The notes: generated by a model from the letters alone, not told the origin. A stretch of DNA of 64,000 nt from Bradysia coprophila (GCF_014529535.1 NW_023503423.1:6062473-6126472), one strand, 5' to 3'; shown: positions 27,032-39,708, counted from the first letter of the stretch. Translations and numbers: made by a program.

Positions 27032-28257
27032 ACATGACTTCGTCCGAAATAATACCGCACTTACACATGTATATGCAAATGTAAAATGAGTAAAAATCGT
27101 CATTCATAACAATCCATTCGGTCGCATTTAAGTTTACTGATAATAAACAACAACACATACCAAATACTTGGGTGGCGGATAAGTTAGTGTGAGACAAAAA
27201 AAAAGGTATGATGAGGATGTTGAACAAAGTTTATTTTTCTGCATTTAGACAATACAAGTCTCACAACAATCATCATATATGTATGTACATATTTCTGCTA
27301 GCTGATCATCACTGATCGTCTATATTGTTGAAGCCGTTAATTTTATCGTGAGTTGATTTGACCAGTATGTTCGTATCACTGGTGAGTAGTAAATCGAAAA
27401 CGGATATTATAACGTTATCGAATCCTAAATTTGAAGGTTATGTCGTAAAGAACATTTAATTGAAATAAATATATTTAAGAAAGTATAGGTCACAGATTTC
27501 ACCTAGCAATTATATTCTCATCTTCAATACTTTGGTGTTACTAGTAATTTATTAGCCAACCTGTCCGTGTCCATGTTGTAATGGACGTAAAGTGCGTCCA
27601 GATTCAACCAATCTCCTACATTTCGAAGCAGTGTTGAAAGAACATGGAACTATTTCAAAGAGTTTCGAACACTAGTCAAAATAATCGTACCAAGTAATTT
27701 CTCTTGATCTACACTGCATGTAAAACCTTATGATTGACGGGATGACATTGGAACGAGTAACGTTTATACAAATGAGGACGGTGAACTCTGCAGATAATTA
27801 GCTGTTCTATAAAAAAAAGCAACAATCCTCTTTCCATGTGGCAGATCGATGAAAGTGCGTATGCTATTTACAGATGTAAAAAAATCATAAATTTTCTGGT
27901 TTTCAACCAGCTAAACTACGTGCTATTCAAGCTAAACATAATCGACGTAGAACGTATCAAAATCGCTGCATGTGGTGTGTCATATGCAACGGCGTACAGT
28001 CTCCGCTCATTTATTGGGCTCAATCATCATCAGACATTATTATTATCGAATAACAACAACCAAAACAACATTTATTATAATGTATTCGCTTGCCGTTAGT
28101 ATACCTACCTATATATTGATGGTGTTAAATTAACACAACAGGTATAGAGGTGATTGGTTATTAGTATTAGCTCAATATTAGAGAATAAAATTTGTTGATG
28201 TGGGGAAAAAGGTCAGAAACAAAATCAAATTAAAATAAAAAAAAATGGGAAAAGCAA

Positions 28258-28490
28258 ACCTCGTTTGGCCTGTAGAGGCGCCACAATTTTTTTTTTCAGT
28301 ACTTCATTCTTTGAGCTTTATTTTCTTGAGAAATACCTTCCCTCTGGTAAATATTCATGAAATGTCATCGCTGTGAAGTTGGTGGTGACGTGCTGCCACT
28401 AGTACTTTTATAACGAAATGTACTAGAAATGTAACATAATTCTACAAAAATCTATTACATTTGAGCGTTAGTTTCCAAACAACATTTCCA
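28258..28490. repeat. Dispersed repeat copy 2 (partner at 8724-8925)
   Basis: Matches 8724-8925 through AATGTACTAGAAATGTAACA and the ATTACATTTGAGCGTTAG stretch, with a small internal insertion. Similarity stops where the foldback at 28492 begins. Confidence 0.65.
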
Positions 28491-28491
28491 G

Positions 28492-28670
28492 CAATGAAAG
28501 TAAATGGATAGGTATGGCCAAACGTTCAAATTTGTTCTAGCCGGAGCACATACGGATTTTCATGGCGCCACCTCAAACGAACTCATGAGTTCGTTTGAGG
28601 TGGCGCCATGCAAATCCATATGTGCTCCGACTTGTATGGACTGGCCATACCTACTTATCTACTTTCATTG
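28492..28670. repeat. Foldback palindrome, no spacer
   Basis: Arms of about 89 bp run from CAATGAAAGTAAATGGATAG to its inverted counterpart ending CTTTCATTG. The centre is the uninterrupted palindrome CGAACTCATGAGTTCG. The inner arms (TGGCGCCACCTCAAACGAAC) are essentially perfect; the outer arms have several mismatches. Confidence 0.8.
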
Positions 28671-29005
28671 ATTTCCAGGCCTCCGAACAAAGCTGAATTT
28701 TTATCATACAATATCCAAAGTATATAAACACTGAAGGAGCTGCGTGAGATGCAACCTGACAAAGTGAATTTTTCTCGATTTTACTTGTGTCCAACGTTAT
28801 GAAAATTATATTCACCCGAAAGTAGGGATCCGCGTGTTTTTGCTGATCTGCGGTACCTTGACAATACCAACCAAATTGATTAAGACAAATCGACACAACG
28901 CTAAATTGTAGCCTAAGTTTGTGCGCAAAAATAATATATTTTCGATGATAAAGGTACACTGAGAAAAAAGTTGACAGTTCTGTCCCCAGGTAAAGTAATT
29001 TTTAG

Positions 29006-30201
29006 ACCCGTACGAAGTACTGGGGTCTTATAGGTTTACGCATACGTTTGTAACACGTCGAATTGGACTCCCTGAGTAAGGGGAAACCTATTGTGGTTGT
29101 CTAGAGATGTCAAATCCGCGAAGAAAAAAAATGTCCGTCTGTCTGTCCGTCTGTCTGTCTGCACGACAACTTGAGTAAAACGCATCCGATTTTGAAAATT
29201 CTTTTTTTCCCGTTTGGTAATGTCAAAAGACAGGCTAAGTTCGAAGATGAGTGATTTTGGATCGACCCCTCCCGAGCTGTGGCCCAATAAGTGCTTTACG
29301 GTTTTTCGAAGATATCTCCGGACATTTAAACGTTAAACTTGTAAGTGATACGTCAAATAAAAGGTATTTACAATACCGATCGACAAAAAAAAGTTTATGG
29401 AAATCGGATGACCGACTCGTGAGTTAGACCCCTTGGTGTGGAACAGGCACAGGGCGGCAAGCAGTTTTTGCTTGTAGGTCGGCCACATTTCAACATATTT
29501 CGTCTGTTTTAGATTTATTAGAGAGGTATTGACCGTACCAATCAGGGAAAATTATTTTTTATGAAATTATGTTCTCCGGAGCGTGAGCTAGGTCTCTTGG
29601 AGTGAGCTCTTATCTGGCTACTCGGAAGTACAGTGAACGTGGTGTATTTTGACAATATCTCGAGTAAATTTTGACCGAATTTCATGAATTTTTTTTTTTG
29701 AAAGGTATTAACGAATGTAAAGCGTCGGTACTATTTCCGGTCTCCTAACAAAATGGCTGCCGGCGGCCATATTGGATTTTAGTAAAACGATATAAAGTGG
29801 GAAAAATGATACTTAGAGAGTTTCTGTTAACATGGAAATAATTTGTTATGTGTGTGGGGTTTCAGGGATTCCATATATGGACATCTATATATACCTATAT
29901 ACAGCTATATTGAGCTATATACAGGCATATAGAGCTATATAATAGCAAATTCATTTGTGGAATGTTTATTTATAGGAAAATATAGGTAAATATAGGTAGC
30001 TGTTTAAATAGGAATTTATGAAATTTGACTTCGTACGGGGCTGTCTATATTGCCTCCGGCAATTTATTTGCAAGGCAAAGAGTGGATAATTCAAGTGATT
30101 TTAAAGCGCGAATAGCTTTTCAGCAGAGAAGAAAATGAAGTAAGAGAAATGAAGAGTTTCACAATAAAGGCTTTTGATACGAATAGGTGTTTCGTACGGG
30201 T
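29006..30201. mobile_element. 1.2-kb non-autonomous element with 11-bp terminal inverted repeats
   Basis: The left end is ACCCGTACGAA (29006) and the right end TTCGTACGGGT (30191-30201), an exact 11-bp inverted repeat. The left 400 bp recur at 14442-14835, which confirms that this is a mobile unit. Internal features are a GTCTGTCC-type tandem run (about 29132-29162) and a run of TATATAC-type short repeats near 29885-29945. No transposase ORF is present. The superfamily is not recognised and no clear target-site duplication is visible. Confidence 0.7.
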
Positions 30202-30317
30202 CGGCGTTAGCTACGTTTCATATAAAAATCACATTATCTGTGACAGGTAATGCTATTTTTGTATGAGAAATTACATTACCTGGGGAAAGGTTATCTGTTA
30301 CAGGTAATAATCTGAAA

Positions 30318-30548
30318 TAGTGCAGTTGATAAGGACCATTTATAAGAGAACGTTTACACTCGTATAAAAGCTGGGCTACCTCTCTAAAAGTTAACTTTTC
30401 TCATTGTAAAGTAGGTAAAATTATCATTAAGGAACCTACTGATAATTTTACCTACTTTACAATGAGAAAAGTTAACTTTTAGAGAGGTAGCCCAGCTTTT
30501 ATACGAGTGTAAACGTTCTCGTATAAATAATCCTTATCAACTACACTA
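30318..30548. repeat. Near-perfect hairpin, 109-bp arms and 13-nt loop
   Basis: The arms are 30318-30426 and 30440-30548, with loop TTAAGGAACCTAC. By eye the arms pair at about 105 of 109 positions; mismatches lie near the open end. The segment TAGAGAGGTAGCCCAGCTTT and its inverse are exact. It is non-coding. Confidence 0.85.
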
Positions 30549-31940
30549 AAAACTTTTTTGTCAGTGTAACACATTTAGCTCATTCTATATATTTGTGTGC
30601 AACTTCGAGGAGAGATTTTGCTATCTAAACGTAATAATTACATAAAATCGGCAGTGGTTAGTGCAGATTCAAGAGATCTCGGTGATTAGTAAGATTTGAT
30701 TAAGTCCCGGTGATTAGTGAGTTTTTGAAAAAAAATCCCGGTGGTTTGTAAAAATCCAATAAATAGGCTGATTGGAAACATGAGCAAAAATGAGGAAATA
30801 AGTCTTTAAATCATTTTCAACGGCTACTGTAGGAACATTCTTCATTTTATTTCCACCAAATTCATTTATTCATAAAATTCAATACGATTGAATCCATTCA
30901 GTCCAAGAAGTACGTAACCCCTCGTGCTCTTTAAGCATTTGTCTCACTTTAAATAGGGAACGAGTTTGCACTACACATAACGTCTGAACTAAAGAGCATG
31001 TAAAGCACCTGCAATTTGTTCATTCACAAAAGAATGGGAAGTGTAAAAAACCATAAGAAAATCGCTTGAACAGATTTAAATGCAAGCTTTAGTCTATAAC
31101 AAAAACAAAACAAAAAAATCTTTTCTTCATTTTTGAATAGAACGAAAACTGGTAATGAGCATGTCTTTATGCTCTACTTAATCTTTAATTACGTTATGTT
31201 ATGGCATAAAATGTTTCTCTCTCTCTTTTTTTTTAACCTCATCTAAAGAGGAAATACCCGAGGAAGAGTTATATACATATGCCAAAATACATTTGATCGA
31301 ATTAGTCACAGTTGTTACTTGGAACATAATTAGCGCTGCTATGTTCTAGTAAATTAAATAATATTTTCGGCTGTAATATTTCATGGAGTCTAACGTTGAA
31401 CTTGTTTCGTAAAAATGAGTCGATGGAACATTAATTTTTGAAACGAAAGAGAAGCAAATCTCAACTCAATTTATTTTATTCGAATTTAATTCGCTGTTTC
31501 TTAGATGATCAGATCATCACATGCTTTTTTTCACTCAAAATATTTATTCAAATTGATAGGACATAGCTAGGTTGAGGTAAAGGGAATGTTTCTTCTCTTC
31601 AGTTGAAGTAGCATTGATGCAACATAATGAACATTATGTACGAAATTAAGAGCATTAAGATGTTATGTTACTTACGAAGCAAAATCTAAGAAGGGAATTG
31701 CTATAACAATGCAAACTAAAAAAAACATCAATTTGTGCGTCGAGTTGCACAGTGATACACACTAGCATACTGACTTGCCTTACCAAACAACTGGCTATAG
31801 ATCTCACCTGCGAATAGAGCTAGAAAACTTACAATTCACGAAGTAGATTCGCTCATATGCGTTAGGAGAAACACTTTATTGCCTGCCCCCATGCGACACG
31901 TGACCATTACTTAGCAATTTTCCCCCCAGCGAAAATGATC

Positions 31941-32360
31941 CATTAAGAGGCACCGGTACTTTGCCGAAAAGCATACATTAGGGCGATTTTTAAATACAGA
32001 ATTTTAGTTTACTTTTAATGATATCTTTCCACCAGAATCCTTTTTCAAAAATGTACGACGTCAATTCCGACCACGAATGTGTTAGCTTTCAACAGAAAAT
32101 AGATTTAGTTGTAGCAATTTGACCAGCTCTGAGAACAATGAGCAGTTTATGAAAATTTCATTAAACTGCTCACTTTTCCAGAGCTGGTCAAACGACTACA
32201 ACCGAAACTAATTTTTATTTAAAGCTAACAGATTCGTGGTCGGAATTGCGGTCGTACATTTTTCAAAAAGGATTCTGATGAAAAGATATTAACAAAAATG
32301 AAATACGAAACACGCAAATGTAGGCTACAATTTTAGCTGAGTGCCGGTGCCTCTTAATGA
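31941..32360. mobile_element. Foldback element, about 420 bp
   Basis: The termini are CATTAAGAGGCACCGG and CCGGTGCCTCTTAATG. Inner arms pair through GAATCCTTTTTCAAAAATGT with ACATTTTTCAAAAAGGATTC and through GACCAGCTCTG with CAGAGCTGGTC. The centre near 32150 is GAGCAGTTTATG and its inverse. Arms of about 200 bp are imperfect. No ORF. Confidence 0.75.
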
Positions 32361-34012
32361 AGTATATTTTTCGGGTACTGTACGAGAATTTAATCAACTC
32401 TCGCATACGGTAGACAATAAATCAGATTACATTGGATGCAGAGAAAGTATTTCATTTCGTGAGGTAACTATTTTTGTCATAGAAAAACGTCGATCTTAGC
32501 GTTCTTAGCGTGCTATTATTACGTTTTTTTTTTGCATTACGAAAAGAACAACATTCTGCTGAAAAGTATATAGGCGCGGAAGTTAATCCACTCATTGTCG
32601 TTAAGGCGCACGCTGTTATTGTACCTAAAAGTATAACTAACTCTACTCGTCCATGAACCGAAAGCGAATTAGAGCACTCTCAATAATGGACCATTATTAA
32701 TGGAAGACAAATAAGAAAATTTTTAATCAAAAAATCACTCAACGAGAAACTTCTGAAATTTGTTCCAGCAACATAAATACTGCCATCAACCATAAGACAT
32801 GACTCATATTTTTGTCTCATGCATATAAAGCCGATAAGTAGCTCAAAGATCGCTACTCACTATCTCGCTAATTACTCAATTAGCTAACGTGAATGATGTT
32901 AACGAAAACAAGAATCATTGTTTGCTGCTCATTAAAACAACACACATTGCCAATCTAGCAATTTGTTTCAAATTATAAAATTCCGGATATTTTGTATCCA
33001 TCATATCCATCCATCCATAAAATCGTACAAAGCGCATAATATAAATCATCTCACTTCTACGGCTTAAAAAGTCGAGACTGGCGAGTGTTATAAGACCATT
33101 TAATTGAATACTTAATAGAAACTGTTCTAAGAACGGTATACCGGATTTTTCTTTTTTAAATCGCACGTTCAGTATTGAGATGATTCAAAATAATCTACAA
33201 TGTACATGAACGAAATGGCAAGATAAGTCCATAATGAAAGCTACCAGTTGGTATCGAATTAAAACGAGTCATACGCCATACATGGATTTGATGCGAATTC
33301 TACACAATGTATAGTTTTACTGGTTTCCCCATCTGAAAAGTCGTATCTGTGGTCAAGTTCCATACTATCGAATGTATTACATAGGAAGAAGTAAACTTTT
33401 TGTTCTTCGTTTTACAGCAGAAAAAAAATGAGAAAAGTCTGCAAAGAACAAGCGATTAAAAATTATTATGAAACAAGAAAATCAGGTGCCATTATTTATA
33501 CTTTTGTGTCACGTAAAGACGATAGAGTTCATTTATCAATAAACTTTTTTGTTTTTTGTTTCTTGCTTCCTTGACGTTACATAAATAATAGATCGAACAA
33601 GTTGCGATTTGTTTCGTTTTTCTTTGGATAGAGTGTTACTTAATTGCATAAGATAGATGCACTGCTGAGCTGAGAGAAAAATGTTCTTTTCAAATGTTAA
33701 GTGAAACGCAGCGATCATACGAAAAATAAAATTATAAATTTTTTTTTTATTCCGACTGTTGCTTACACTTCTGCAACCGTATCATTTCAACTATAAATCA
33801 TGTGAAAGAGAAAGAGTAATACATGGACAGTGTCAGAAATAATGAACAATTTGACGGTATGTAACTTTAAATAAGATTATAGAACAGCTGTGTGCGGAAA
33901 AACTCATATTAACGTACTCAAGTGCTGCGTTAAAGTTAATTTTACTTGCTGAGCTGGTTTTTACTACAGGGCTTGACTGTTCGAAATAAAATTAGTCATT
34001 TCCATAACTATA

Positions 34013-34106
34013 GGGATAAAAGGATGAAAAGTAAAATTTTGGTGAGCCGAGGCGTAGCCGAGATCAATAAACACAGAATAACGAGACTTTTCAACTTTTT
34101 ATCCCG
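34013..34106. repeat. Short imperfect inverted repeat
   Basis: GGGATAAAAGGATGAAAAGT faces ACTTTTCAACTTTTTATCCC. It probably belongs to a dispersed repeat that also carries a GAGCCGAGGCGTAGCCGAG-like stretch. Confidence 0.45.
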
Positions 34107-36333
34107 AGCTATACCTGAGGAGTCGAAAGTAGTGCTTGAAACATAAAAAGTACGGTTTTTGATGCATTAGCAACTCTTCAGAAACGGGATATCGACAGCA
34201 ACGAAAGAGACAATAATCAATCATCTCCGGCCAAGGTATTTTTAACCAACAAACTATGATGTTAAAACAAATGAAGTAACAGATTGTGTGTTCAATTCTG
34301 GACTATATTTTGAACAAGAGAAGTAAAAGATTTAATTATGCTTTCCGTTTCTATCAAAACTTCCTCCACCCTGGCCTTAGAATTGATTGTCAATAGTATA
34401 CGTTATGATGCACTGTGCGCACATTCTTTTCTGATACAATATCCAATTTCGAATCTCCAGACCATCGCAATACTTTGAACTGTTAAACAGTTGTAAATGG
34501 CTGTTATATTTGAATTAAGACAATTAATTGGACGATATATCTCTCTGCTGCTTTAAATTATGTCATTTACAGTTGACATGGTAAATTTAATGGTACGCAT
34601 TTTCATTGTTTAACTGAAACAGATATAAGTATACGATTATGCACTTGTCAACGTCTGAATCATTCAATTTGTGTGTGTTTTTTTCTTGTTCGTCTCTTGA
34701 GTTCAATGGCTGGAATAAAAATTAAAATTCCATTGAAGGGTTTGTTGTCAGTGTTTGATTCACAAGAAACAATTAACTATGGCTGTGTGTGCCAGCAATG
34801 TTGAAAGACATTAGTAGTGGCTTCCGAAAATTAAGAAAATGTATTACTTGTACCATTTTATCATCTTTATGTACATCTTCATTTTATGAACATCTTACCA
34901 AGAAAAAAAAACTGGATCAAAGAGATAAGATGAGCCTAAAATTGTGAGATCAAATGTTTTTGAATAGAGAAATTTGGCTAGATCGTAATTCGATTATATC
35001 CAATTTCCCACATTCGAATCTTTAAAGATGCAGCTACACTATCCACTTCACCTAACGTGCTCTCTATTCTTATTATTATTATTTCGTAAGCTAAGACGTT
35101 CCATTAGAAATGAATGATGAAATTAATGCATTTTGAAGAGCATATTTTAAAATTATCAAAATGACCATCCAGAGTAATAGTTCCAATGGTCAAAATACGA
35201 ACAACAAAAGTCTAGTCGATTCAAATTCAAAAATCACCAAAATTATCCAGACTATCAAGTCTTTGGTCTTACGGCATCGTCATTATGAAAAAAGACTTCT
35301 AACATCACTTTCATATGGACCAACTTCACTCACGTCAGTGCGCTGCATAATTTGAATTTCGAGTGGATGAACTGTTGAACCGAAAGACAATCTTAGACAC
35401 TTGATTGTATTGTGAATGGGTATGATTTCACGCTGCGTTCGTTACATCGTTCTTACTTTTCCGTTCAAAATTTTTAGCGCACTTTCTGCGTGAAAGAATT
35501 GCAGAACCAGAGTAAGTTGGTTGTTCTGAATCAAATAGCGTAGTTACTTATTTGAAAATCGCTGTGAATTAGTGAATATGAATAGTCGATCTGCTCCGAC
35601 TGACGCATTACGGATATTTTTCTGATATTCTTCTGACATACTTTTATCTACATTTTTATGAATATTTTCTATTGTTGCTCAACAATATTTAACTTCAGGT
35701 TACATTTTTTTTGTGTTCTCATATTGCTTTTGTCTCAACATAATTTAAATTCTGTAAACAAAACATTTATTGTTTGTACAGCGGAAATGAAGCGTTTATG
35801 TTCATGTATCTGTCGTAAAAGAAATCCAAACACATTTGTAAATATTTTTTTATTTTTTTTATTTTCATTTTAATATACACCTGTAAACCCATACCGTAGT
35901 TTATCAAATGGCTGAATGTTTTATTATAGTTATTAGTTAATCATTTCTACCATTTTACGTAAGCACTTCACGTATTCGGTATAATGATTTTCCACCTTTT
36001 GCGCAATTCGATTCGTACATTTCGTACAGTAAAGTGGGTATCCCTGAAATATTTCACCTGATTTTTCTTATACGTCATCCAGCCGTATCACCTATGTCAG
36101 CATTTTTCCTACATCAACAATCAGATGTCCCAATTGTCCTAAGTTGTTATCGTTGACGAAAGTATGTCGAATAAATTTCTGACAATTTGAGTTGATGATC
36201 AATAATGATAGGTTACTGAAGGATACGAAGGAAAAAAAAGAGTTTTTCCATCCACTGTGGAAATATGCGAATTTGCAAATGAGGCCGAAAACACAAGGGC
36301 ATGATTGAAGATCTCTGTAAAGCAATATAGCTC

Positions 36334-36674
36334 GTGCACTGATAAAAAAATTTACGTCCAGTATGTATGAAATGGATGGCAGACAGCTTCATTTCTGCCT
36401 TACTTCGGATATGTATATTTCAACGTCTGACATGTATATCCAACGTCTGACATGTATATCCAACGTCTGACATGTATATCGTACATGTCCGACGTATAGT
36501 CATACGTACTGCTCGTGACTATCCGTGTCACTCGTATGTTTGTACATCGAACATGTACGATATACTTGCCAGACGTTGGAATATACATATCCGAAGTAAG
36601 GCAGAAATGAAGCTGTCTGCCAGCTATTTCATACATACTGGATGTATGTTGACGAATTTTTTTTATCAGTGTGC
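36334..36674. mobile_element. Foldback MITE with triplicated 20-bp unit
   Basis: The element is 36338-36670 (333 bp), with termini ACTGATAAAAAAATT and AATTTTTTTTATCAGT. It is flanked by GTGC at 36334-36337 and 36671-36674, a possible 4-bp target duplication. The arms match through the CAGTATGTATGAAAT, CAGACAGCTTCATTTCTGCC and TTACTTCGGATATGTATAT segments. The left arm carries three head-to-tail copies of CAACGTCTGACATGTATATC (about 36420-36480); the right arm has one. Confidence 0.8.
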
Positions 36675-37008
36675 GTTTTCGGCCATACGTAACTTCTTTA
36701 AATGTGATACTGGAAATCATACCCGGACTCGCTACCAAAGTGTGCTTGATAGGAGCATATAACTCAGAAGAGATGTCAACGTAAGAAAATAAGTAAAAAA
36801 GTCCTATAGGAATATGCCCGAATTACCCATATGGACAGTCCCGGCCTACTGGAAACCTCTTTTTCCCAATGATAGCCTGATACTCCCGATACGTTTGTTG
36901 TAAAAAATTGATGTTAGCTCTGGTGAAAAAAAAGGAAAATTTCATTTTCTCGCGTGACTTCATTTGTGGTGCTATCATTCGAAATAGACGTCTCTTTCGT
37001 ACATGTAA

Positions 37009-37102
37009 ATCACGGCAGAGTAAAATATAAGGCTGCTAGTTGATTCAGGTCCCTAGTCAAAACAAGCGATTCTGTCTATTATATTTTACTCTGCCTTGAT
37101 GT
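37009..37102. repeat. Short inverted repeat, 21-bp arms
   Basis: GGCAGAGTAAAATATA faces TATATTTTACTCTGCC, extended by ATCA with one mismatch. The spacer is about 50 bp. Confidence 0.6.
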
Positions 37103-38172
37103 AAATAGATGCATGCAGAAACGTGTCACAATAGCGAATTATAAGCAAAATGGAAAAAATTAAATTCCATTGATTTAGCTCCATTTTAGATAGGCTGACG
37201 ATGTCAATAGAAGTTTGTAATAATTTAAAATGAAAAACATCGGAAGTTTGTTGCATTTTTCTTATAATTCCCTAATGGGAAACCAGCTATTGTGATTATA
37301 TGTAAACCCTTCTATACAAACTGTCGTTGTCAACAACACAATATTGACATTCGCAGCAGTAGGACAAATCAAATTTAAAACTAAAAAAATTAAGGACGTT
37401 TCAACTGTAATGTTACATTATAGCATCAACCTACTTCGAAATATGTTAAGGTTTCCGAACCCTGATTTTTCTGTATATATATACTACACTCGTCGATGCT
37501 GACTGCAACAAAGGTCAAGGGAAAGTACAATGCGGAAAATGGAAAATGTTGTTGCCAAAAATTTTTTGTTGTACCTAACAACAACCATGCGCAGTAGCTT
37601 ACCATGAGCCAGTTGAAAGTGTTTGTGTACATATTATTTTCGGGTGGAATATGAAAGCCGGCAAGGTATCAAATTTCTTGATACTGTAACGACGCCCTAT
37701 ATATGTCGACTATACGTATTGGTGTTCTTTTTTCTTCATTTCAACCGTTTTTTTTAAGACAGAGAAAAAATTTACTGAACCCGAAACGAAAACTAGAATT
37801 CATTGTAAATCGTATTATATTCATACGGATAAAGAAAGGCAAAGGAAACATCACAACCGCCAGGTCATTGACCTTATTGAGCGACTAGAGAGGAAATCAT
37901 ATTAAAACGAAATAATTATCTATTTTTGGACATATAATTTAATATAACGAAACATATTTTTGTACATATATAGACAACTCAGTCACATATTACACGAACT
38001 ACAGATAGAGATATGAAATGAAAGATATAATAGATGAATAATTGCTCTCCGCTTTATACATATATATACATAATATACATCAAATCTTTCGCTGATGATG
38101 GATAAATAAATGTATGTTATGAGAAATGAATAATTCATCTGATTTGATGAAAGGTGATAAAGCTTTATAAGC

Positions 38173-38200
38173 AAAAAAATAAAATAAAATAAAATAAAAA
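38173..38200. repeat. AAAAT microsatellite
   Basis: About five units of AAAAT/ATAAA occur in tandem. Confidence 0.7.
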
Positions 38201-38504
38201 TGAAAATAATAATTTGGTCGACGTTCGGAATTGTTGACTATGAAATTGACCTCGTTCCTAGAGTCTATTACACAAAAAAACATTATACCCATTCAGAGAG
38301 TCAAGAAATCGCATTCACAAAATATTTGTGCCTATTGTTTGTTCCTTTCATCAAACGAAAAAAAAAAGAAGAAAGAATTCGCACAAAACAAACATTAAGC
38401 TACACAGGCCAAATAATGAGAGTCGGTATGCGGAATATTAATTACAATTTTTTTTTATTTTGAATGTTGTATTGCTTCGGTGGTGTTCCGAACATTGAAA
38501 TAAT

Positions 38505-38720
38505 ATTTTATGCATGAAGATTGCAAGTTACTTGACAATGAAATTGAAATTTGGAAATAAAATTTTTGTTTTATGCGCCCTGACGAGATTTGAACCCCAG
38601 ACCTCTTGCGTATACGCAAGAGGTCTGGGGTTCAAATCTCGTCAGGGCGCATAAAACAAAAATTTTATTTCCAAATTTCAATTTCATTGTCAAGTAACTT
38701 GCAATCTTCATGCATAAAAT
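38505..38720. repeat. Perfect 216-bp palindrome carrying a tRNA-3'-half-like sequence
   Basis: The two 108-bp arms (38505-38612 and 38613-38720) are exact reverse complements with no spacer. The centre is CTTGCGTATACGCAAG. Reading right from the centre gives GCAAG, AGGTC, TGGGG, TTCAAAT, CTCGT and CAGGGCGCA. This has the order and size of a tRNA 3' anticodon stem, variable loop, T arm with T loop, and acceptor 3' strand. The T stem has two mismatches and no 5' tRNA half is present. A near-identical AT-rich direct repeat, ATTAATTACAATTTTTTTT, lies outside each arm (about 38437 and 38719). Confidence 0.85.
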
Positions 38721-39133
38721 TAATTACAATTTTTTTTTTACTCTGTTTAGGTGAGGCTATAAGGTGAGATTTACATAACACAATAAATGATCTTTTGTTT
38801 CTAGTGTTTGTAGTTGAGGTGTAATTAAAAAAAAATTAGGTTCAACTTTCAAATTGCTCATTTAATCACCGTTCTGAAGCTCTGAAGCTAATTACCGTTT
38901 ACCCGTTTACCTCTTCTCATCAGAATAGCTTGGATATCTCTTTAGCAATGCAACTTAAAAGATACCACCTAATCGACTAAGTTTGCTTGCCCGCAGATTC
39001 TCTCGACATTTCGAACTGAAGGACCTAATCAACCAAGCCTTTTCTTCTGCTGAAGTTCCCTCATTGCTGGGACTAGTCGACAGTAACGATAATTTGAAAT
39101 GTGTCGTGGTAGCGTAGCCACAAACACATCAAG

Positions 39134-39277
39134 CTCAAACGACACTCCTAACACACCGACAATCCGAAGAACTCCGACACCCCTAATCACACTGACACTT
39201 CTAACCAAACTGATATTTCTTATTTCACCGACACTCCTAATCACACCGACAATCCTAACCACGCTGACACTCGTAAC
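39134..39277. repeat. 18-bp minisatellite, 8 units
   Basis: Eight head-to-tail 18-bp units run with consensus CACACCGACACTCCTAAC, diverged at a few positions each. The unit length is a multiple of three, so the overlapping ORFs at 39029-39332 on both strands are six-residue repeats made by the satellite, not independent evidence of a gene. Confidence 0.85.
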
Positions 39278-39708
39278 AACTCTAAAACGTTATTCCGTAG
39301 TCATCGGAAGAATAATTACTTGGGAATCGTAATTCCTATTCCAAGTGAAGCTGGGTGAACCAACTTGAAACGACAATTCGGTTTTATTTTGTAGAAGATT
39401 TCGGAAATTTAATAAATTTGAGAAAATGTAGAAATTTGGGATAAATTTCAGAAATTTTATTTTGAAAATTTGTTGAATTCCGATTTCCCAGAATAGTCCT
39501 TGTATTCAACTCTAAATTGACTTATGCAATATACCATTACCTCACACCAGAAATCAACTCAAGTTCCGTTTTTCAAAAGTCAGTAGAGAGTGACCGTCAA
39601 TCTAACACAGACTAATTATAATTGAACACCCCCAGCACTCTCTATACGAAATATAAATGAGAATTTCGTTGAGTTTGAATTTTCTAAAAAAACAGAAATC
39701 AACATAAC

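Noticed and set aside
36400-36762. ORFs of 112 and 96 codons on opposite strands
   Set aside because: They run through the 36338-36670 foldback and its 20-bp tandem units.
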